Origin: Nesterenkonia haasae
GTDB lineage: Bacteria; Actinomycetota; Actinomycetes; Actinomycetales; Micrococcaceae
Direction of reading: 5' to 3'
Assembly: GCF_010119385.1 (NCBI RefSeq)
Contig: NZ_VFIE01000020.1
Location: 175,623 to 239,622, forward strand
DNA: 64,000 nucleotides
The notes beneath the pieces were generated by a model. That model had not been told where the DNA came from and ran no database searches. It saw only the letters and a list, made by a program, of their open reading frames with translations. Each line of letters starts with the position of its first letter. The first letter of the stretch is position 1. The position numbers and the translations under genes are program-made. This document shows positions 44,651-53,965 of this stretch, in pieces.

Positions 44651-45907
44651 CTACCGCTGAACGTAAGCTCCCATGTGCTGCAGAATCCGCTCGAGATCGT
44701 CAAGAGAAGCAAAGTCGATAGCAATGCGCCCCTTCTTCGCTCCCAAGCTGATCTTCACTTGAGTGTCCAACCGATCAGTAAGGGCTTCTGCGTACTCATC
44801 CAGTTCTTGGACGCGCGTTGCTGTGGGGAGTCGGTGTGTTTCACGTGAAACGTCACCCCTCTCCCGACGTCCCTTTACAAGAAGAGCCTCCTCCTCTGCA
44901 CTGCGGACGGACAGCCCCTCGGAGACGATCCGCTGGGCGAGCTCTTCCATATGGTCATCGTCTTCCAGGCTCAAGAGCGCCCTCGCATGTCCGGAGGACA
45001 GCACACCTGCTGCAACTCTGCGTTGAACGCCTGCTGGAAGCCTCATGAGCCGGAGGGTATTGGATATCTGCGGCCGAGAGCGTCCAATCCTCCGTGACAG
45101 CTCCTCCTGACTAATGTTGAAGTCATCGAGAAGCTGCCGGTAAGCAGCCGCTTCCTCCAGGGGATTCAACTCTGAGCGGTGAATATTCTCCAACAGAGCA
45201 TCCCGCAGCAGATCTTCATCAGCCGTCTGCCGCACGACCGCCGGAATAGTCTCCTTACCGGCTGACTGCGAGGCACGCCAACGGCGCTCACCCATAATCA
45301 GTTCAAAATGACCATCCTCTACCGGTCGGACGACAATCGGTTGCAGCACACCGACTTCTCGAACCGAATGAATCAGTTCCGCCATGTCTTCTTCATCGAA
45401 CACTTCACGTGGTTGGCGGGGATTGGGACGGATGCGTTCCACACTGACATCCATGAAGATGGCTTCCGCAGTGGTGTCCGGTTCCGTTTCACGTGAAACA
45501 ACAACCGGCTCTGGTTCGGCGACTCCGTGATCGATGCTACTTGCCGGTGGATGCGTTCCTAATACATCGGGCATCTCTGCACGCTTGGTGCCCTGCTTGC
45601 GGCGCGGGGTTGTGAGGTTCCGCGGTGAAGACTGGGACCGCCTGGGCGACTCCGATGGAGTTTCACGTGAAACGCGCTGAGTCTCTAGGTGAGACTTGGC
45701 TGAAAAGAAGACGTCAATGGGACGTTCAGGTGCACCATTGGTCCGGGGGACCTCGGAGGTGTCGAGTGGTTCCGGTTGAATCTCCGGTTCCAGGGCAGGC
45801 ACGGCATGAACTGCGGCACCCGAGACACCTCCATTGTTCTCACCATCACTATTAATCAGCGCTCCAAGACCACGTCCCAGTCCGCGCTTTTTTCGCTCAG
45901 CCACCAT
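44651..45907 (-). CDS. parB: chromosome partitioning protein ParB
   Basis: The 418-aa protein starts VAERKKRGLGRGLGALI, has a long disordered N-terminal region, then the CTPase/ParB-N domain (VERIRPNPRQPREVF, PIVVRPVEDGHFELIMGERRW). A helix-turn-helix follows (SQEELSRRIGRSRPQISNTLRL) and a C-terminal dimer domain. It loads onto parS and spreads as a clamp. The ATG at 45907 is used; a GTG at 45904 and a TTG at 45916 are alternatives. Three parS palindromes lie inside the gene and are each read as V-S-R-E-T. Confidence 0.96.
   Translation of the reverse strand: MVAERKKRGLGRGLGALINSDGENNGGVSGAAVHAVPALEPEIQPEPLDTSEVPRTNGAPERPIDVFFSAKSHLETQRVSRETPSESPRRSQSSPRNLTTPRRKQGTKRAEMPDVLGTHPPASSIDHGVAEPEPVVVSRETEPDTTAEAIFMDVSVERIRPNPRQPREVFDEEDMAELIHSVREVGVLQPIVVRPVEDGHFELIMGERRWRASQSAGKETIPAVVRQTADEDLLRDALLENIHRSELNPLEEAAAYRQLLDDFNISQEELSRRIGRSRPQISNTLRLMRLPAGVQRRVAAGVLSSGHARALLSLEDDDHMEELAQRIVSEGLSVRSAEEEALLVKGRRERGDVSRETHRLPTATRVQELDEYAEALTDRLDTQVKISLGAKKGRIAIDFASLDDLERILQHMGAYVQR
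44838..44851. other. parS site 2, inside parB
   Basis: An exact GTTTCACGTGAAAC lies in the C-terminal part of parB and encodes V-S-R-E-T. Confidence 0.95.
45486..45499. other. parS site 3, inside parB
   Basis: An exact GTTTCACGTGAAAC lies in the N-terminal disordered region of parB, again read as V-S-R-E-T. Confidence 0.95.
45660..45673. other. parS site 4, inside parB
   Basis: An exact GTTTCACGTGAAAC in the N-terminal disordered region, read as V-S-R-E-T. Confidence 0.95.
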
Positions 45908-45978
45908 GTCCTCCAACTCCGTGTATTAATCTCCTCAATTGTAGAGGCGCTCAACGGACTATCAGAGCTGAATCAGCC

Positions 45979-45992
45979 GTTTCACGTGAAAC
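45979..45992. other. parS site 5, between parA and parB
   Basis: An exact GTTTCACGTGAAAC in the parA-parB gap, upstream of parB. Confidence 0.95.
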
Positions 45993-46093
45993 ATTCTGTG
46001 CGGAGCAGAACGACGACGACGGCTTTTCACCCCGCCGATCAGAGATCACGCGCATAGTTGATGTCGGGTTGATGTGAGAGAGGAAGGGGAGGC

Positions 46094-46107
46094 GTTTCAC
46101 GTGAAAC
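46094..46107. other. parS site 6, just after parA
   Basis: An exact GTTTCACGTGAAAC 20 bp downstream of the parA stop codon. Confidence 0.95.
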
Positions 46108-46126
46108 GTTGCCTAGGTGCAGAACA

Positions 46127-47017
46127 CTACTTACTGCGTTCAACGATCTCGGCGGCAGCCTCAAGGTACGCCAAAGCCCCAGTCGATGACCGATCGTAAG
46201 AGATGACTGACTGCTGATAGCTAGGGGCTTCAGCGATTCGGACACTGCGTGGAATTTTGGATGACAGTACCTCATCCGCGAAATGCTCTTTGACCTCACT
46301 CACGACTTGAGAGGCCAAATTAGTACGGCCGTCGTACATCGTAAGGAGTATCGTGGAGACCCGCAAGACAGGGTTCAAATGCTTTTGGATCATGTGAATA
46401 TTGTTCAGCAGCTGGCTCAGTCCCTCCAGCGCGTAGTACTCACACTGGATAGGTATGAGAACTTCTTGAGCTGCCACGAATGCATTTACTGTCAGCAGAC
46501 CCAGGCTAGGCGGACAATCGATGAACACATAGTCCAATCTCTCTTGGCCTTGGCTCTCCCGGTGGCGGAAGTACTCTTCCAAGGCGCGTTGCAGCCGTTG
46601 CTCCCTGGCGACCAATGAAACGAGTTCAATCTCAGCCCCGGCAAGATGAATCGTCGCCGGTACGACTGACAATCGATCAAGGTCCGGACACTCCGCAACC
46701 ACATCCGCCAAGGACAGGTCGTCGATGAGTACATCGTAAATGGAGTCCGTGTCAGCCGAATGGGGGATGCCCAATGCCGTGGAGGCGTTGCCTTGGGGGT
46801 CAATATCGATGACCAAGACATTGAACCCTTGATCCGCCAGGGCGGCCGCAAGGTTGACAGTAGATGTTGTCTTTCCCACTCCGCCCTTCTGGTTCGACAC
46901 AGTGAGGATCCGAGTCTCTGTTGGTCTTTCCAAGGCGAGTCCTGACAATTTTCTCCGGCGGTCCTGTTCGTCTTTCAACTGGGCAGCAAGCGGGGAGTCG
47001 GACAGCGATTCGGTCAT
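46127..47017 (-). CDS. parA: chromosome partitioning ATPase ParA
   Basis: This 296-aa deviant-Walker ATPase has the P-loop NQKGGVGKTTSTVNLA near residues 42-57, Walker A' VIDIDPQGNAST, and DYVFIDCPPSLGLLT. It forms DNA-bound gradients that move ParB-parS complexes. It is transcribed toward parB. A leader of about 35 residues before the P-loop is longer than in plasmid ParA proteins. Confidence 0.97.
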   Translation of the reverse strand: MTESLSDSPLAAQLKDEQDRRRKLSGLALERPTETRILTVSNQKGGVGKTTSTVNLAAALADQGFNVLVIDIDPQGNASTALGIPHSADTDSIYDVLIDDLSLADVVAECPDLDRLSVVPATIHLAGAEIELVSLVAREQRLQRALEEYFRHRESQGQERLDYVFIDCPPSLGLLTVNAFVAAQEVLIPIQCEYYALEGLSQLLNNIHMIQKHLNPVLRVSTILLTMYDGRTNLASQVVSEVKEHFADEVLSSKIPRSVRIAEAPSYQQSVISYDRSSTGALAYLEAAAEIVERSK

Positions 47018-47105
47018 GAGAACAAGACTATCGCCTTCAGCAGGGCCCTGAAGAGTTGACTACCAGCCGACAACAGCTAGTCGAAAGACAACTCCGACTG
47101 CCCCA

Positions 47106-47780
47106 CTAGCGTCGGCTGGTACGCACAACCGTCGTGGGCTCTTCCAACATGTCTCGCCCAAGCACGTGAATCTCTGGAGCGCGAAGCCTGAACCGCTTCA
47201 GTGCCTTCTGCGCAGCTTCAATCTCCGCCTCCGCAGAACGTCCTTTGAGGAAAATGAGCTGACCCTTATCATCCAGAAGTGGAACCGTCATAGGTATCAG
47301 TTTCTTCAGTGCTGACACAGCCCGGGCGGTGACAACATCTGCCATAACCTCGTCAGCAACCTCCTCAGCCCGGGCCCGGATAACCTGCACATTGTCTAAA
47401 CTCAAGTCTTTGATCACCATGTCCAGCCAATCGACACGGCGTTCCATAGGTTCAATCAGCGTGAACTCCACCTCCGGACGAACCAGGGCTAAGGCAATAC
47501 CCGGAAGCCCGGCTCCTGATCCGACATCAGCAACGGTGCCGGACTCAGGGAGTTCAGAACCAAGCACAGCACAATTCAGGACGTGCCGCCCCCACATTCG
47601 AGGTACTTCCCGTGGGCCCAGAAGGCCATGGGAGATTCCCGTTGTGCACAAGTGCTCAACATACCGTTCAGCCCCTGCTAGGCGTTCTCCGAAGAGCGCC
47701 TCTGCGGCCTCACGTTCCCGCGCTGTCAGGGCCGGAACAGGTTCTAGCTCTGCTGCAGGTTCTGAGATCGGTTCAGTCAT
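47106..47780 (-). CDS. rsmG: 16S rRNA (guanine-527-N7)-methyltransferase
   Basis: The 224-aa Rossmann methyltransferase has the SAM motif DVGSGAGLPGIALA, the LIEPMERRVDWL segment and RAEEVADEV downstream. It methylates G527 of 16S rRNA; loss is linked with streptomycin resistance. It lies 14 bp downstream of jag in the usual actinobacterial order. Confidence 0.96.
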   Translation of the reverse strand: MTEPISEPAAELEPVPALTAREREAAEALFGERLAGAERYVEHLCTTGISHGLLGPREVPRMWGRHVLNCAVLGSELPESGTVADVGSGAGLPGIALALVRPEVEFTLIEPMERRVDWLDMVIKDLSLDNVQVIRARAEEVADEVMADVVTARAVSALKKLIPMTVPLLDDKGQLIFLKGRSAEAEIEAAQKALKRFRLRAPEIHVLGRDMLEEPTTVVRTSRR

Positions 47781-47794
47781 AGGGACGGGGTCTC

Positions 47795-48340
47795 TTATTC
47801 AGCGGTGACAACGACGTGACGTCGTTTGCCTTCGCCTTCGGATTCGGAAACCATTCCGGCATCCGCAATGAAGTCATGAACTATTTTTCGCTCGTAGGCG
47901 CTCATTGGTTCCATGTGTGACTGGGCAGCTCCTGATCTCACGTCGCTGACTGCCTTTTCAGCGAGCTGCTTCAGCTCGTCGTTACGGGCCGCACGGTGAC
48001 CATTGATGTCCAGTACCAGTCGCGTGCGCTCGCCTGTCGCTGTCAGTACAGCCAAGCGAGTCAATTCCTGGAGCGCGTCAAGGGTTTCCCCTTTATTGCC
48101 CACTAAGTCTTGCAGCTCTTCGCCGCCATCTTCAGCCTGGATAGAAATGAAGGTGCGCTCACCCCGTATTTCGATCTCGATGTCACCATCGAGATCCACG
48201 ATGTCTAGGAGTTCCTCCAGGTAGTCCGCAGCCACATCCCCCTCATCAGCGACAGTTTGCTGGCTGGTCACGGCAGCATCAGGGGCCTTTGACTCCGAAC
48301 CTTCGTCCACGTGCTGGTCTTGGGTGGTCTGTTCGCTCAT
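47795..48340 (-). CDS. jag: Jag/KhpB RNA-binding protein (KH and R3H domains)
   Basis: The 181-aa protein has a KH-type domain with the G-N-K-G loop followed by LDALQELTRLAV, and a C-terminal R3H domain (MSAYERKIVHDFI). The acidic N-terminus is disordered. It is an RNA chaperone linked with envelope growth. Its start overlaps the end of yidC by 4 nt. Confidence 0.94.
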   Translation of the reverse strand: MSEQTTQDQHVDEGSESKAPDAAVTSQQTVADEGDVAADYLEELLDIVDLDGDIEIEIRGERTFISIQAEDGGEELQDLVGNKGETLDALQELTRLAVLTATGERTRLVLDINGHRAARNDELKQLAEKAVSDVRSGAAQSHMEPMSAYERKIVHDFIADAGMVSESEGEGKRRHVVVTAE

Positions 48341-49350
48341 CGCTGTCCCTTTTTCTTCTTCTTTTTCTTCTTCTTAGGCTGGGCCGTGGGGCCCTTATGC
48401 TGGCCCTTTGGCTTCTCAGCCTCTTCGCGTGCCTTGCGGGCATCTTCACCGACTGGTGGGAGTCCTTTGGTCGCTCGGCGCAGGTTGAGTTCCTTCTCGG
48501 CAAGAGAACCGGGTGTGGGGTTGTTGCGAATGACCCACCACTGCTGACCCATGGTCCAGAAGTTCGTAGCGGTCCAGTAGATGAGGACGCCGACCGGGAA
48601 GTAGACACCGCCGAAGATGAATACCAGAGGAAGCGCATACAGCATGATCTTCTGGGTCTGGGCAAACTGTCCCGTCAGCGCTGCTTCGGACATGTTCTTC
48701 TGCATGAGCTGTTTCTGCGTAAAGAACTGCGTGCTGACCATCATGACAATCATGACCGTCGTCAGCACGATCACTGCCACAGTCCCGCCCATGAGGGCTG
48801 GGTCTCCCTGAACAGCGCCCAAGAACGTGTCAGGCATGCCCACCTCGAAGATCCGAGAATTGGCGAAGCTTGTCACCTCACTGCTGGAAAGGGCGTAATA
48901 GCCTTCTTCCTGGTAATCGACATCGCTTGTGCCCATCCGTCCAGACCCACCGATGCGGTTCAGGCACCAGAAGAGTGCCAGGAAGATCGGCATCTGCGCC
49001 AGAATCGGCAGACATGTCATAAACGGATTGACCTTGTTCCGCTTAAACAGTGCCTGCTGTTCGGCGACTTGGGCTTGGCGAGAGACCGGATCCTTCTTGC
49101 CCTTGTACTTGGCCTGGAGCTTCTGCAACTCAGGCTGAATGATCTGCATCCCGCGCTGCGACTTGATCTGCCGCACAAACAGGGGGATCAAAATGATACG
49201 GATGACGAGCACCAGCAGCAGAATCGACAGTGCCCAGTTCCAACCCGAACCTTCCGGCAAGCCCACCATTGTCAGCAGGCTGTGCCAGGTACTCAGGATG
49301 AAGGACACTGCCCAGCTGAAGGGCCACATAATAGTGTCTAGGAAAGCCAT
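48337..49350 (-). CDS. yidC: membrane protein insertase YidC
   Basis: The 337-aa protein inserts proteins into the cytoplasmic membrane. It has five membrane helices without the large periplasmic domain of E. coli, as in Gram-positives. A conserved cytoplasmic loop (SQRGMQIIQPELQKLQAKYKGK) follows the Arg-bearing helix. The C-terminal tail is very rich in Lys. It overlaps jag by 4 nt. Confidence 0.95.
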   Translation of the reverse strand: MAFLDTIMWPFSWAVSFILSTWHSLLTMVGLPEGSGWNWALSILLLVLVIRIILIPLFVRQIKSQRGMQIIQPELQKLQAKYKGKKDPVSRQAQVAEQQALFKRNKVNPFMTCLPILAQMPIFLALFWCLNRIGGSGRMGTSDVDYQEEGYYALSSSEVTSFANSRIFEVGMPDTFLGAVQGDPALMGGTVAVIVLTTVMIVMMVSTQFFTQKQLMQKNMSEAALTGQFAQTQKIMLYALPLVFIFGGVYFPVGVLIYWTATNFWTMGQQWWVIRNNPTPGSLAEKELNLRRATKGLPPVGEDARKAREEAEKPKGQHKGPTAQPKKKKKKKKKGQR

Positions 49351-49436
49351 TACTCTCTCAGGGTGTCAGGTTCGGCGGCAGCACTGTTGTGAGCCGAACA
49401 CGTGGGGGCGAGAAAACCAACCTTCAGACTACTTGA

Positions 49437-49880
49437 TCAGTCTGGATCTCGAGGAATCGGTGGGTGATTGAGTCGGACAATCTCCGGAAGCTCTTCTTCG
49501 GGCCACACCCTCGGCGAGGCCGGCACATGATTGATCCCACCGCCAGTGAATGGATTACACCGAAGGATTCTCCATGCAGTAAGAGCGCTGCCTCGAAACA
49601 GTCCGTGCACGGTCACTGCTTCCAGTCCGTAGGCTGAACAGCTCGGATAGAAGCCGCAGACCTGTCCGTAGAGCGGAGAAACCAGTTTTCGCCAGATCAT
49701 GATGAACACGATCGCCGGGTACGCCGCGGCACGTCGCCACCGGCGCCAGTAGTGGCGCTCGATCTCCTCCTCAGTCGGAACCGGCGGCGCTGACCCCTCT
49801 CGCTGCTGAGAGAGAATCATTTCCGCGTCAGAGATGGTGTGAGCCTCTCCGTAAAAGTCACTGTGCCGAATCCACGTCAC
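49437..49880 (-). CDS. yidD: membrane protein insertion efficiency factor YidD
   Basis: This 147-aa protein contains the YidD/Hlx core: an amphipathic IVFIMIWRKLVSPLYG, then CGFYPSCSAYGLEAVTVHG with the paired Cys, and RILRCNPFTGGG. It assists YidC. Its N-terminal extension of about 50 residues is longer than in the usual 70-90-aa proteins. It overlaps rnpA by 4 nt. Confidence 0.93.
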   Translation of the reverse strand: MTWIRHSDFYGEAHTISDAEMILSQQREGSAPPVPTEEEIERHYWRRWRRAAAYPAIVFIMIWRKLVSPLYGQVCGFYPSCSAYGLEAVTVHGLFRGSALTAWRILRCNPFTGGGINHVPASPRVWPEEELPEIVRLNHPPIPRDPD

Positions 49881-50251
49881 TGTTGCTGAGCCTTTGTCAG
49901 TGCCCGACGAAGGCTGGACTCCACATCAGCGCGCAGCTTCCCATGTTCGGTCACAGCAGCATCTGCCAAAGCTCTGATCGCAAAGTCAACGCCTAAGTCG
50001 TCAGGCAGCGCCATCTGCGGACTCCGCATCAGCTCCGCCACGATATGCCGCAGTCTCCGCGTAGTGCGGTGCCTCACCACTGCGTTGCCGACAGCTTTCG
50101 ACACGATGAACCCGCACCGCCACCGCGGGCCAGTGGGCTTCTTCTGTATCTGGGCAGACACCACGACGGTTGAGCTGCCCGCCCTGCTTCCCCGACGCAT
50201 CACCGCAGAAAAATCCTCCGGTGAGGTCAGTCGATGAGGTGCAGGAAGCAT
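49877..50251 (-). CDS. rnpA: ribonuclease P protein component
   Basis: The 124-aa protein starts MLPAPHRLTSPEDFSAVMRRG and contains the RNase P motif GNAVVRHRTTRRLRHI, the equivalent of the usual RNR box. It binds the catalytic RNA that trims tRNA 5' ends. The ATG at 50251 is preferred over an in-frame start at 50281 because of homology. Confidence 0.94.
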   Translation of the reverse strand: MLPAPHRLTSPEDFSAVMRRGSRAGSSTVVVSAQIQKKPTGPRWRCGFIVSKAVGNAVVRHRTTRRLRHIVAELMRSPQMALPDDLGVDFAIRALADAAVTEHGKLRADVESSLRRALTKAQQQ

Positions 50252-50333
50252 AGATCTAAGATACTCCGATGGACATGACAACGGCCCACCCCAAGAAACT
50301 GGGATGGGCCGTCGTCGTGCTGTTCTTATGCGC

Positions 50334-50471
50334 TTATGCCGAGAGCTTCTGGCGGCCGCTACGCCGGCGAGCCGATATGATGGAACGGCCGGCGCGGGTC
50401 CGCATACGGGACCGGAAGCCGTGTTTGCGGCTGCGACGGCGATTGCTCGGCTGGAAAGTCCGCTTGGTCAC
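50334..50471 (-). CDS. rpmH: 50S ribosomal protein L34
   Basis: A 45-aa protein begins at GTG 50471, with GGGAG 6 nt upstream. It reads [20 protein letters not shown] and continues with the L34 block [15 protein letters not shown] longer frame reported in this strand is only the same gene extended upstream. It is the usual gene flanking oriC on the left. Confidence 0.96.
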   Translation of the reverse strand: MTKRTFQPSNRRRSRKHGFRSRMRTRAGRSIISARRRSGRQKLSA

Positions 50472-50732
50472 TCTGTACTCCCAATGTGATGGACGTGAAG
50501 TCTTTGCAGTCCCCGAAACGACTACGCAAGAGCGCGCAAATAGTCCAGGGTGATCTGTCAACAGTAGGGGGCCAGGGCTCCTGTCGTCAAATTGCCCAGC
50601 CGTCCACGCCCAGGCGCCGTCGAAGAGACCCTGTGACGCCGATTCCACAGATACCGGATGTTATCCACAGTTCTTGTGGAATACTATCCGGAACAGGATT
50701 GCCCGACCACAAGTCAGTTATGAGGGAGTAGC
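50472..50732. other. rpmH-dnaA intergenic region with DnaA boxes
   Basis: This 261-bp region holds divergent promoters for rpmH and dnaA. It contains one perfect DnaA box TTATCCACA at 50661-50669, with weaker relatives GATTCCACA (50641-50649) and TTGTGGAAT just beyond. It probably serves dnaA autoregulation. Confidence 0.7.
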
Positions 50733-52256
50733 GTGTCCGCCGACTCCAAGTCCTCCGTATCCTCGCAATGGCAGCAAGTTCTCACAGAACTTCGAGAGAG
50801 TCACGGCATCACCGGGTTGAAGCTCGCCGATGTTGCCCGCGCAGTGCCGCAGTCCGACCAGCTCATCGGAGATACCCTGCTTCTTGCAGTTCCCCATGAA
50901 CGAGTGCGCCAGTTGCTGCACTCCACGCTCCAGGCTGAGCTCTCCAATGCGCTGCACACGGTGTTTGGGAAAGACATTCTCTGCGCCTATGTGATTGACC
51001 CTGAACTCGCCAAGGCGCAGCGAGAAAAAGAAGATCCCGCCCCCATCGCAGCAACACCCCACGGGGACTCGCCACCGGCACACCGGCCGGTCTCTCGGTC
51101 CGAGACTGCTCCCTTCCGTCCCCCGGAACGGTCGCAGAGAGCCTATACGGCAGGAACACCAGAAACAGCTGCACACTCGCGGCCGGTTCCTGCGCCCGCA
51201 GACACGGCCTATACGGGCAGCTACGAGACGTCTCGATTGAACCCGCGCTATACCTTCGACACGTTCGTCATCGGATCTTCGAACAGATTCGCCCATGCTG
51301 CGGCGAACGCGGTGGCAGAGGCACCGGCCAAGGCGTACAACCCATTGTTTATATACGGTGACTCAGGACTGGGAAAGACTCACCTATTGCATGCCATCGG
51401 CCACTACGCCCAGCGTCTCTACTCTGGGATCCGCGTTCGGTACGTGAACTCAGAGGAATTCACCAACGACTTCATCAACTCGATCCGTGATGATGAAGGC
51501 GCCAGCTTCAAGCATCTGTACCGAAATGTGGACATCCTGCTCCTCGATGACATCCAGTTTCTCGCGGACAAAGAGCGCACTGTTGAAGAGTTCTTCCACA
51601 CCTTCAACACGCTCTACAACAACAATAAGCAAGTCGTCATCACCTCCGATGAGCCGCCGAAGCGGCTCTCTGGATTCGAAGAGCGTCTGCGGTCTCGGTT
51701 TGAATGGGGACTGATCACCGACATTCAGCCCCCGGACCTCGAAACCCGCATTGCGATCCTGCGCAAGAAGGCCAATGCTGAGAACTTCTCGTGTCCTGAC
51801 GATGTACTCGAATACATCGGTTCGAAAATCTCGACCAATATCCGTGAACTCGAGGGCGCTCTGATTCGCGTCACGGCATACTCCGCGCTGAACAAACAGG
51901 AGGTGGATCTGTCTTTGGCCGAACAGGTGATGCGAGACCTGATTTCTGACGATCACGCCAAAGAGATCACTGCCCAGCAGATCATCAACGCCACCGCTGA
52001 GTACTACACCTTCACTGTAGAAGACCTCATGTCCAAGTCCCGCAGCCGCAACCTCGTCACCGCCCGGCAGATCGCCATGTACCTGTTGCGTGAGCTGACA
52101 GAGATGTCGCTGCCAAAGATCGGCCAGGAGTTGGGCGGCCGTGACCATACGACAGTCATATACGCAGAGCGCAAGATTCGCGAGCTGATGGCTGAGCGCC
52201 GGGCTGTTTTCAACCAGGTGACTGAGCTCACCAACAAAATCAAACACGGTAGATAA
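50733..52256 (+). CDS. dnaA: chromosomal replication initiator DnaA
   Basis: The 507-aa initiator has an N-terminal oligomerisation domain (about 1-90), a Pro/Ser/Thr-rich linker of about 80 residues, and an AAA+ domain with Walker [14 protein letters not shown] near residue 210 and Walker [12 protein letters not shown]. The C-terminal DNA-binding domain has the [11 protein letters not shown] motif that reads DnaA boxes. Start is GTG 50733 (GAGGGAG upstream). It flanks oriC. Confidence 0.98.
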   Translation: MSADSKSSVSSQWQQVLTELRESHGITGLKLADVARAVPQSDQLIGDTLLLAVPHERVRQLLHSTLQAELSNALHTVFGKDILCAYVIDPELAKAQREKEDPAPIAATPHGDSPPAHRPVSRSETAPFRPPERSQRAYTAGTPETAAHSRPVPAPADTAYTGSYETSRLNPRYTFDTFVIGSSNRFAHAAANAVAEAPAKAYNPLFIYGDSGLGKTHLLHAIGHYAQRLYSGIRVRYVNSEEFTNDFINSIRDDEGASFKHLYRNVDILLLDDIQFLADKERTVEEFFHTFNTLYNNNKQVVITSDEPPKRLSGFEERLRSRFEWGLITDIQPPDLETRIAILRKKANAENFSCPDDVLEYIGSKISTNIRELEGALIRVTAYSALNKQEVDLSLAEQVMRDLISDDHAKEITAQQIINATAEYYTFTVEDLMSKSRSRNLVTARQIAMYLLRELTEMSLPKIGQELGGRDHTTVIYAERKIRELMAERRAVFNQVTELTNKIKHGR

Positions 52257-52818
52257 ACGCTCGCTCTAAGGAGCAGGACCCAGCGTGAGTCACAGGTGTC
52301 GAGTTCGGCGTCGTGCACATCTCACACTCGTGTAGTTCCGCAGGATGAGCGGCCCCAGCTCCAATTGACAGAATCGTATTCCACAGTTTTCCTCACATAT
52401 CCACAGGTGTAGGTGGAGTGTTGGGGCCTTTGGCTGCACAGCTGTGGATAACCCAGTGGAGATTCGGTGGACCAATCCGGCAAAACTGTGGATAACGGCA
52501 CTTCATCTGGGGAGGAGGCCTTTTGGGCCCAGTAAATCCTCCCCGTGTAGTTCACACACCAGACCCAAACACCACACGATGCAGTGCACAGGCCGATCAG
52601 GCCCAGCAGGCCGTGAGAGCCGGTTATCCACAGAATCCACAACAGTTACTACCACCTCTGATCTTTAAACTTAAAAATTCCTTCAACAAGCAACTGTTCT
52701 GCCGCCGGGTCCTAGATGTTGTGGTGAAAACCTAGACTTTCGGCATATCTGGTAGAGACTGTAAGCTCGTCCCTCAGACACACCTGGCCGAATGCTTGAC
52801 TTGTGAGGGAGCACCACA
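52257..52818. other. oriC: chromosomal replication origin oriC (dnaA-dnaN interval)
   Basis: This 562-bp non-coding interval has three perfect DnaA boxes: TGTGGATAA at 52443-52451 and 52487-52495, and TTATCCACA at 52624-52632. Weaker ones are ATATCCACA (52397-52405), TATTCCACA (52377-52385) and GAATCCACA (52633-52641). An AT-rich tract with TTTAAACTTAAA (52664-52675) is the likely unwinding element. The gene context rpmH-dnaA-oriC-dnaN fits the usual actinobacterial origin. Confidence 0.9.
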
Positions 52819-53946
52819 GTGCAGTTCACCGTAGACCGAGACGTACTGTCCGAGGCGGTGTCTTGGGCTGCCCGTTCACTCTCACCGAGGCCGCCGGCTC
52901 CTGTGCTCTCGGGATTGCTCATCACAGCGAAGGAACAACAGGTTGTCATTTCCAGCTTCGACTACGAGGTCTCAGCTCAGCTGAGCATCGACGCCGATGT
53001 TTCGGATGAGGGCACAGTCCTGGTCTCCGGTCGGCTTCTGAACGACATTGTGAAGTCCCTGCCTCATGCTTCAGTCACGGTCTCCCTGGAAGAGACCAAA
53101 GTGATTGTGACGTGTAAGTCCTCAACGTTCACGCTGACCACAATGCCGGTGGATGAATACCCTGATCTTCCTGCTCAACCTGAGGTTGCAGGGGTCGTTG
53201 ACGGCTCAGCTTTCGCCCGGGCGGTCTCTCAAGTGATCACTGCAGCTGCCAGAGACGACACCTTGCCGCTGCTGACAGCCGTCAAACTCGAAATCGAGGG
53301 TGAAACCATCACCTTCTTCGCCACGGACAGATATCGTCTGGCGATGCGTGAGATCACCTGGCGTCCGACTGACCCCTCCATCTCCACCTCCTTGCAGATC
53401 AAGGCGAAGACGCTCAATGAAGTAGCGAAGTCCTTGGCCGGAGCGGGAGACCTGGCACTGGCCATTTCTGACGACGACGCCCTTGTTGGCTTTTCCTCAG
53501 GGGGCCGCCGCACCACCAGCACTCTGGTCGACGGAGACTATCCGAAGATTCGGCAGCTCTTCCCGGAAGAAACCCCCATCCATGCTGTCGTCAACACCGC
53601 TGAACTCATTGAAGCGGCCCGCCGAGTCTCCCTGGTCTCAGAACGCAACGGGTACATCCGGCTCCAGTTCACCGAGGACAACCAGGTGACATTGGACGCA
53701 GGAGTCGATGACAACGCGTCAGCCTCGGAAGCTGTGGGGGCCCACCTCAGCGGAGAGCCCATCACCGTAGGGTTCAATCCGAGTTATCTCAACGAAGGAC
53801 TTGGTGTCTTTGACACTGAATTCCTGCGCTTCAGCTTCGTCTCAGCTCCTAAGCCCGCCATGATTACCGGTCAGCAGGACGGTGAGGGTGAGAACTCAAC
53901 AGATTTCCGCTACCTGCTGATGCCGGTACGCCTGCAGGACCGCTGA
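52819..53946 (+). CDS. dnaN: DNA polymerase III beta clamp
   Basis: This 375-aa sliding clamp has the three-fold clamp layout, ending in the typical RYLLMPVRLQ. It starts at GTG 52819 with GAGGGAG 8 nt upstream, reading VQFTVDRDVLSEAVSWAARS. It tethers polymerase to DNA. Confidence 0.97.
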   Translation: MQFTVDRDVLSEAVSWAARSLSPRPPAPVLSGLLITAKEQQVVISSFDYEVSAQLSIDADVSDEGTVLVSGRLLNDIVKSLPHASVTVSLEETKVIVTCKSSTFTLTTMPVDEYPDLPAQPEVAGVVDGSAFARAVSQVITAAARDDTLPLLTAVKLEIEGETITFFATDRYRLAMREITWRPTDPSISTSLQIKAKTLNEVAKSLAGAGDLALAISDDDALVGFSSGGRRTTSTLVDGDYPKIRQLFPEETPIHAVVNTAELIEAARRVSLVSERNGYIRLQFTEDNQVTLDAGVDDNASASEAVGAHLSGEPITVGFNPSYLNEGLGVFDTEFLRFSFVSAPKPAMITGQQDGEGENSTDFRYLLMPVRLQDR

Positions 53947-53965
53947 TCGACGAGTCACTGGCGCT

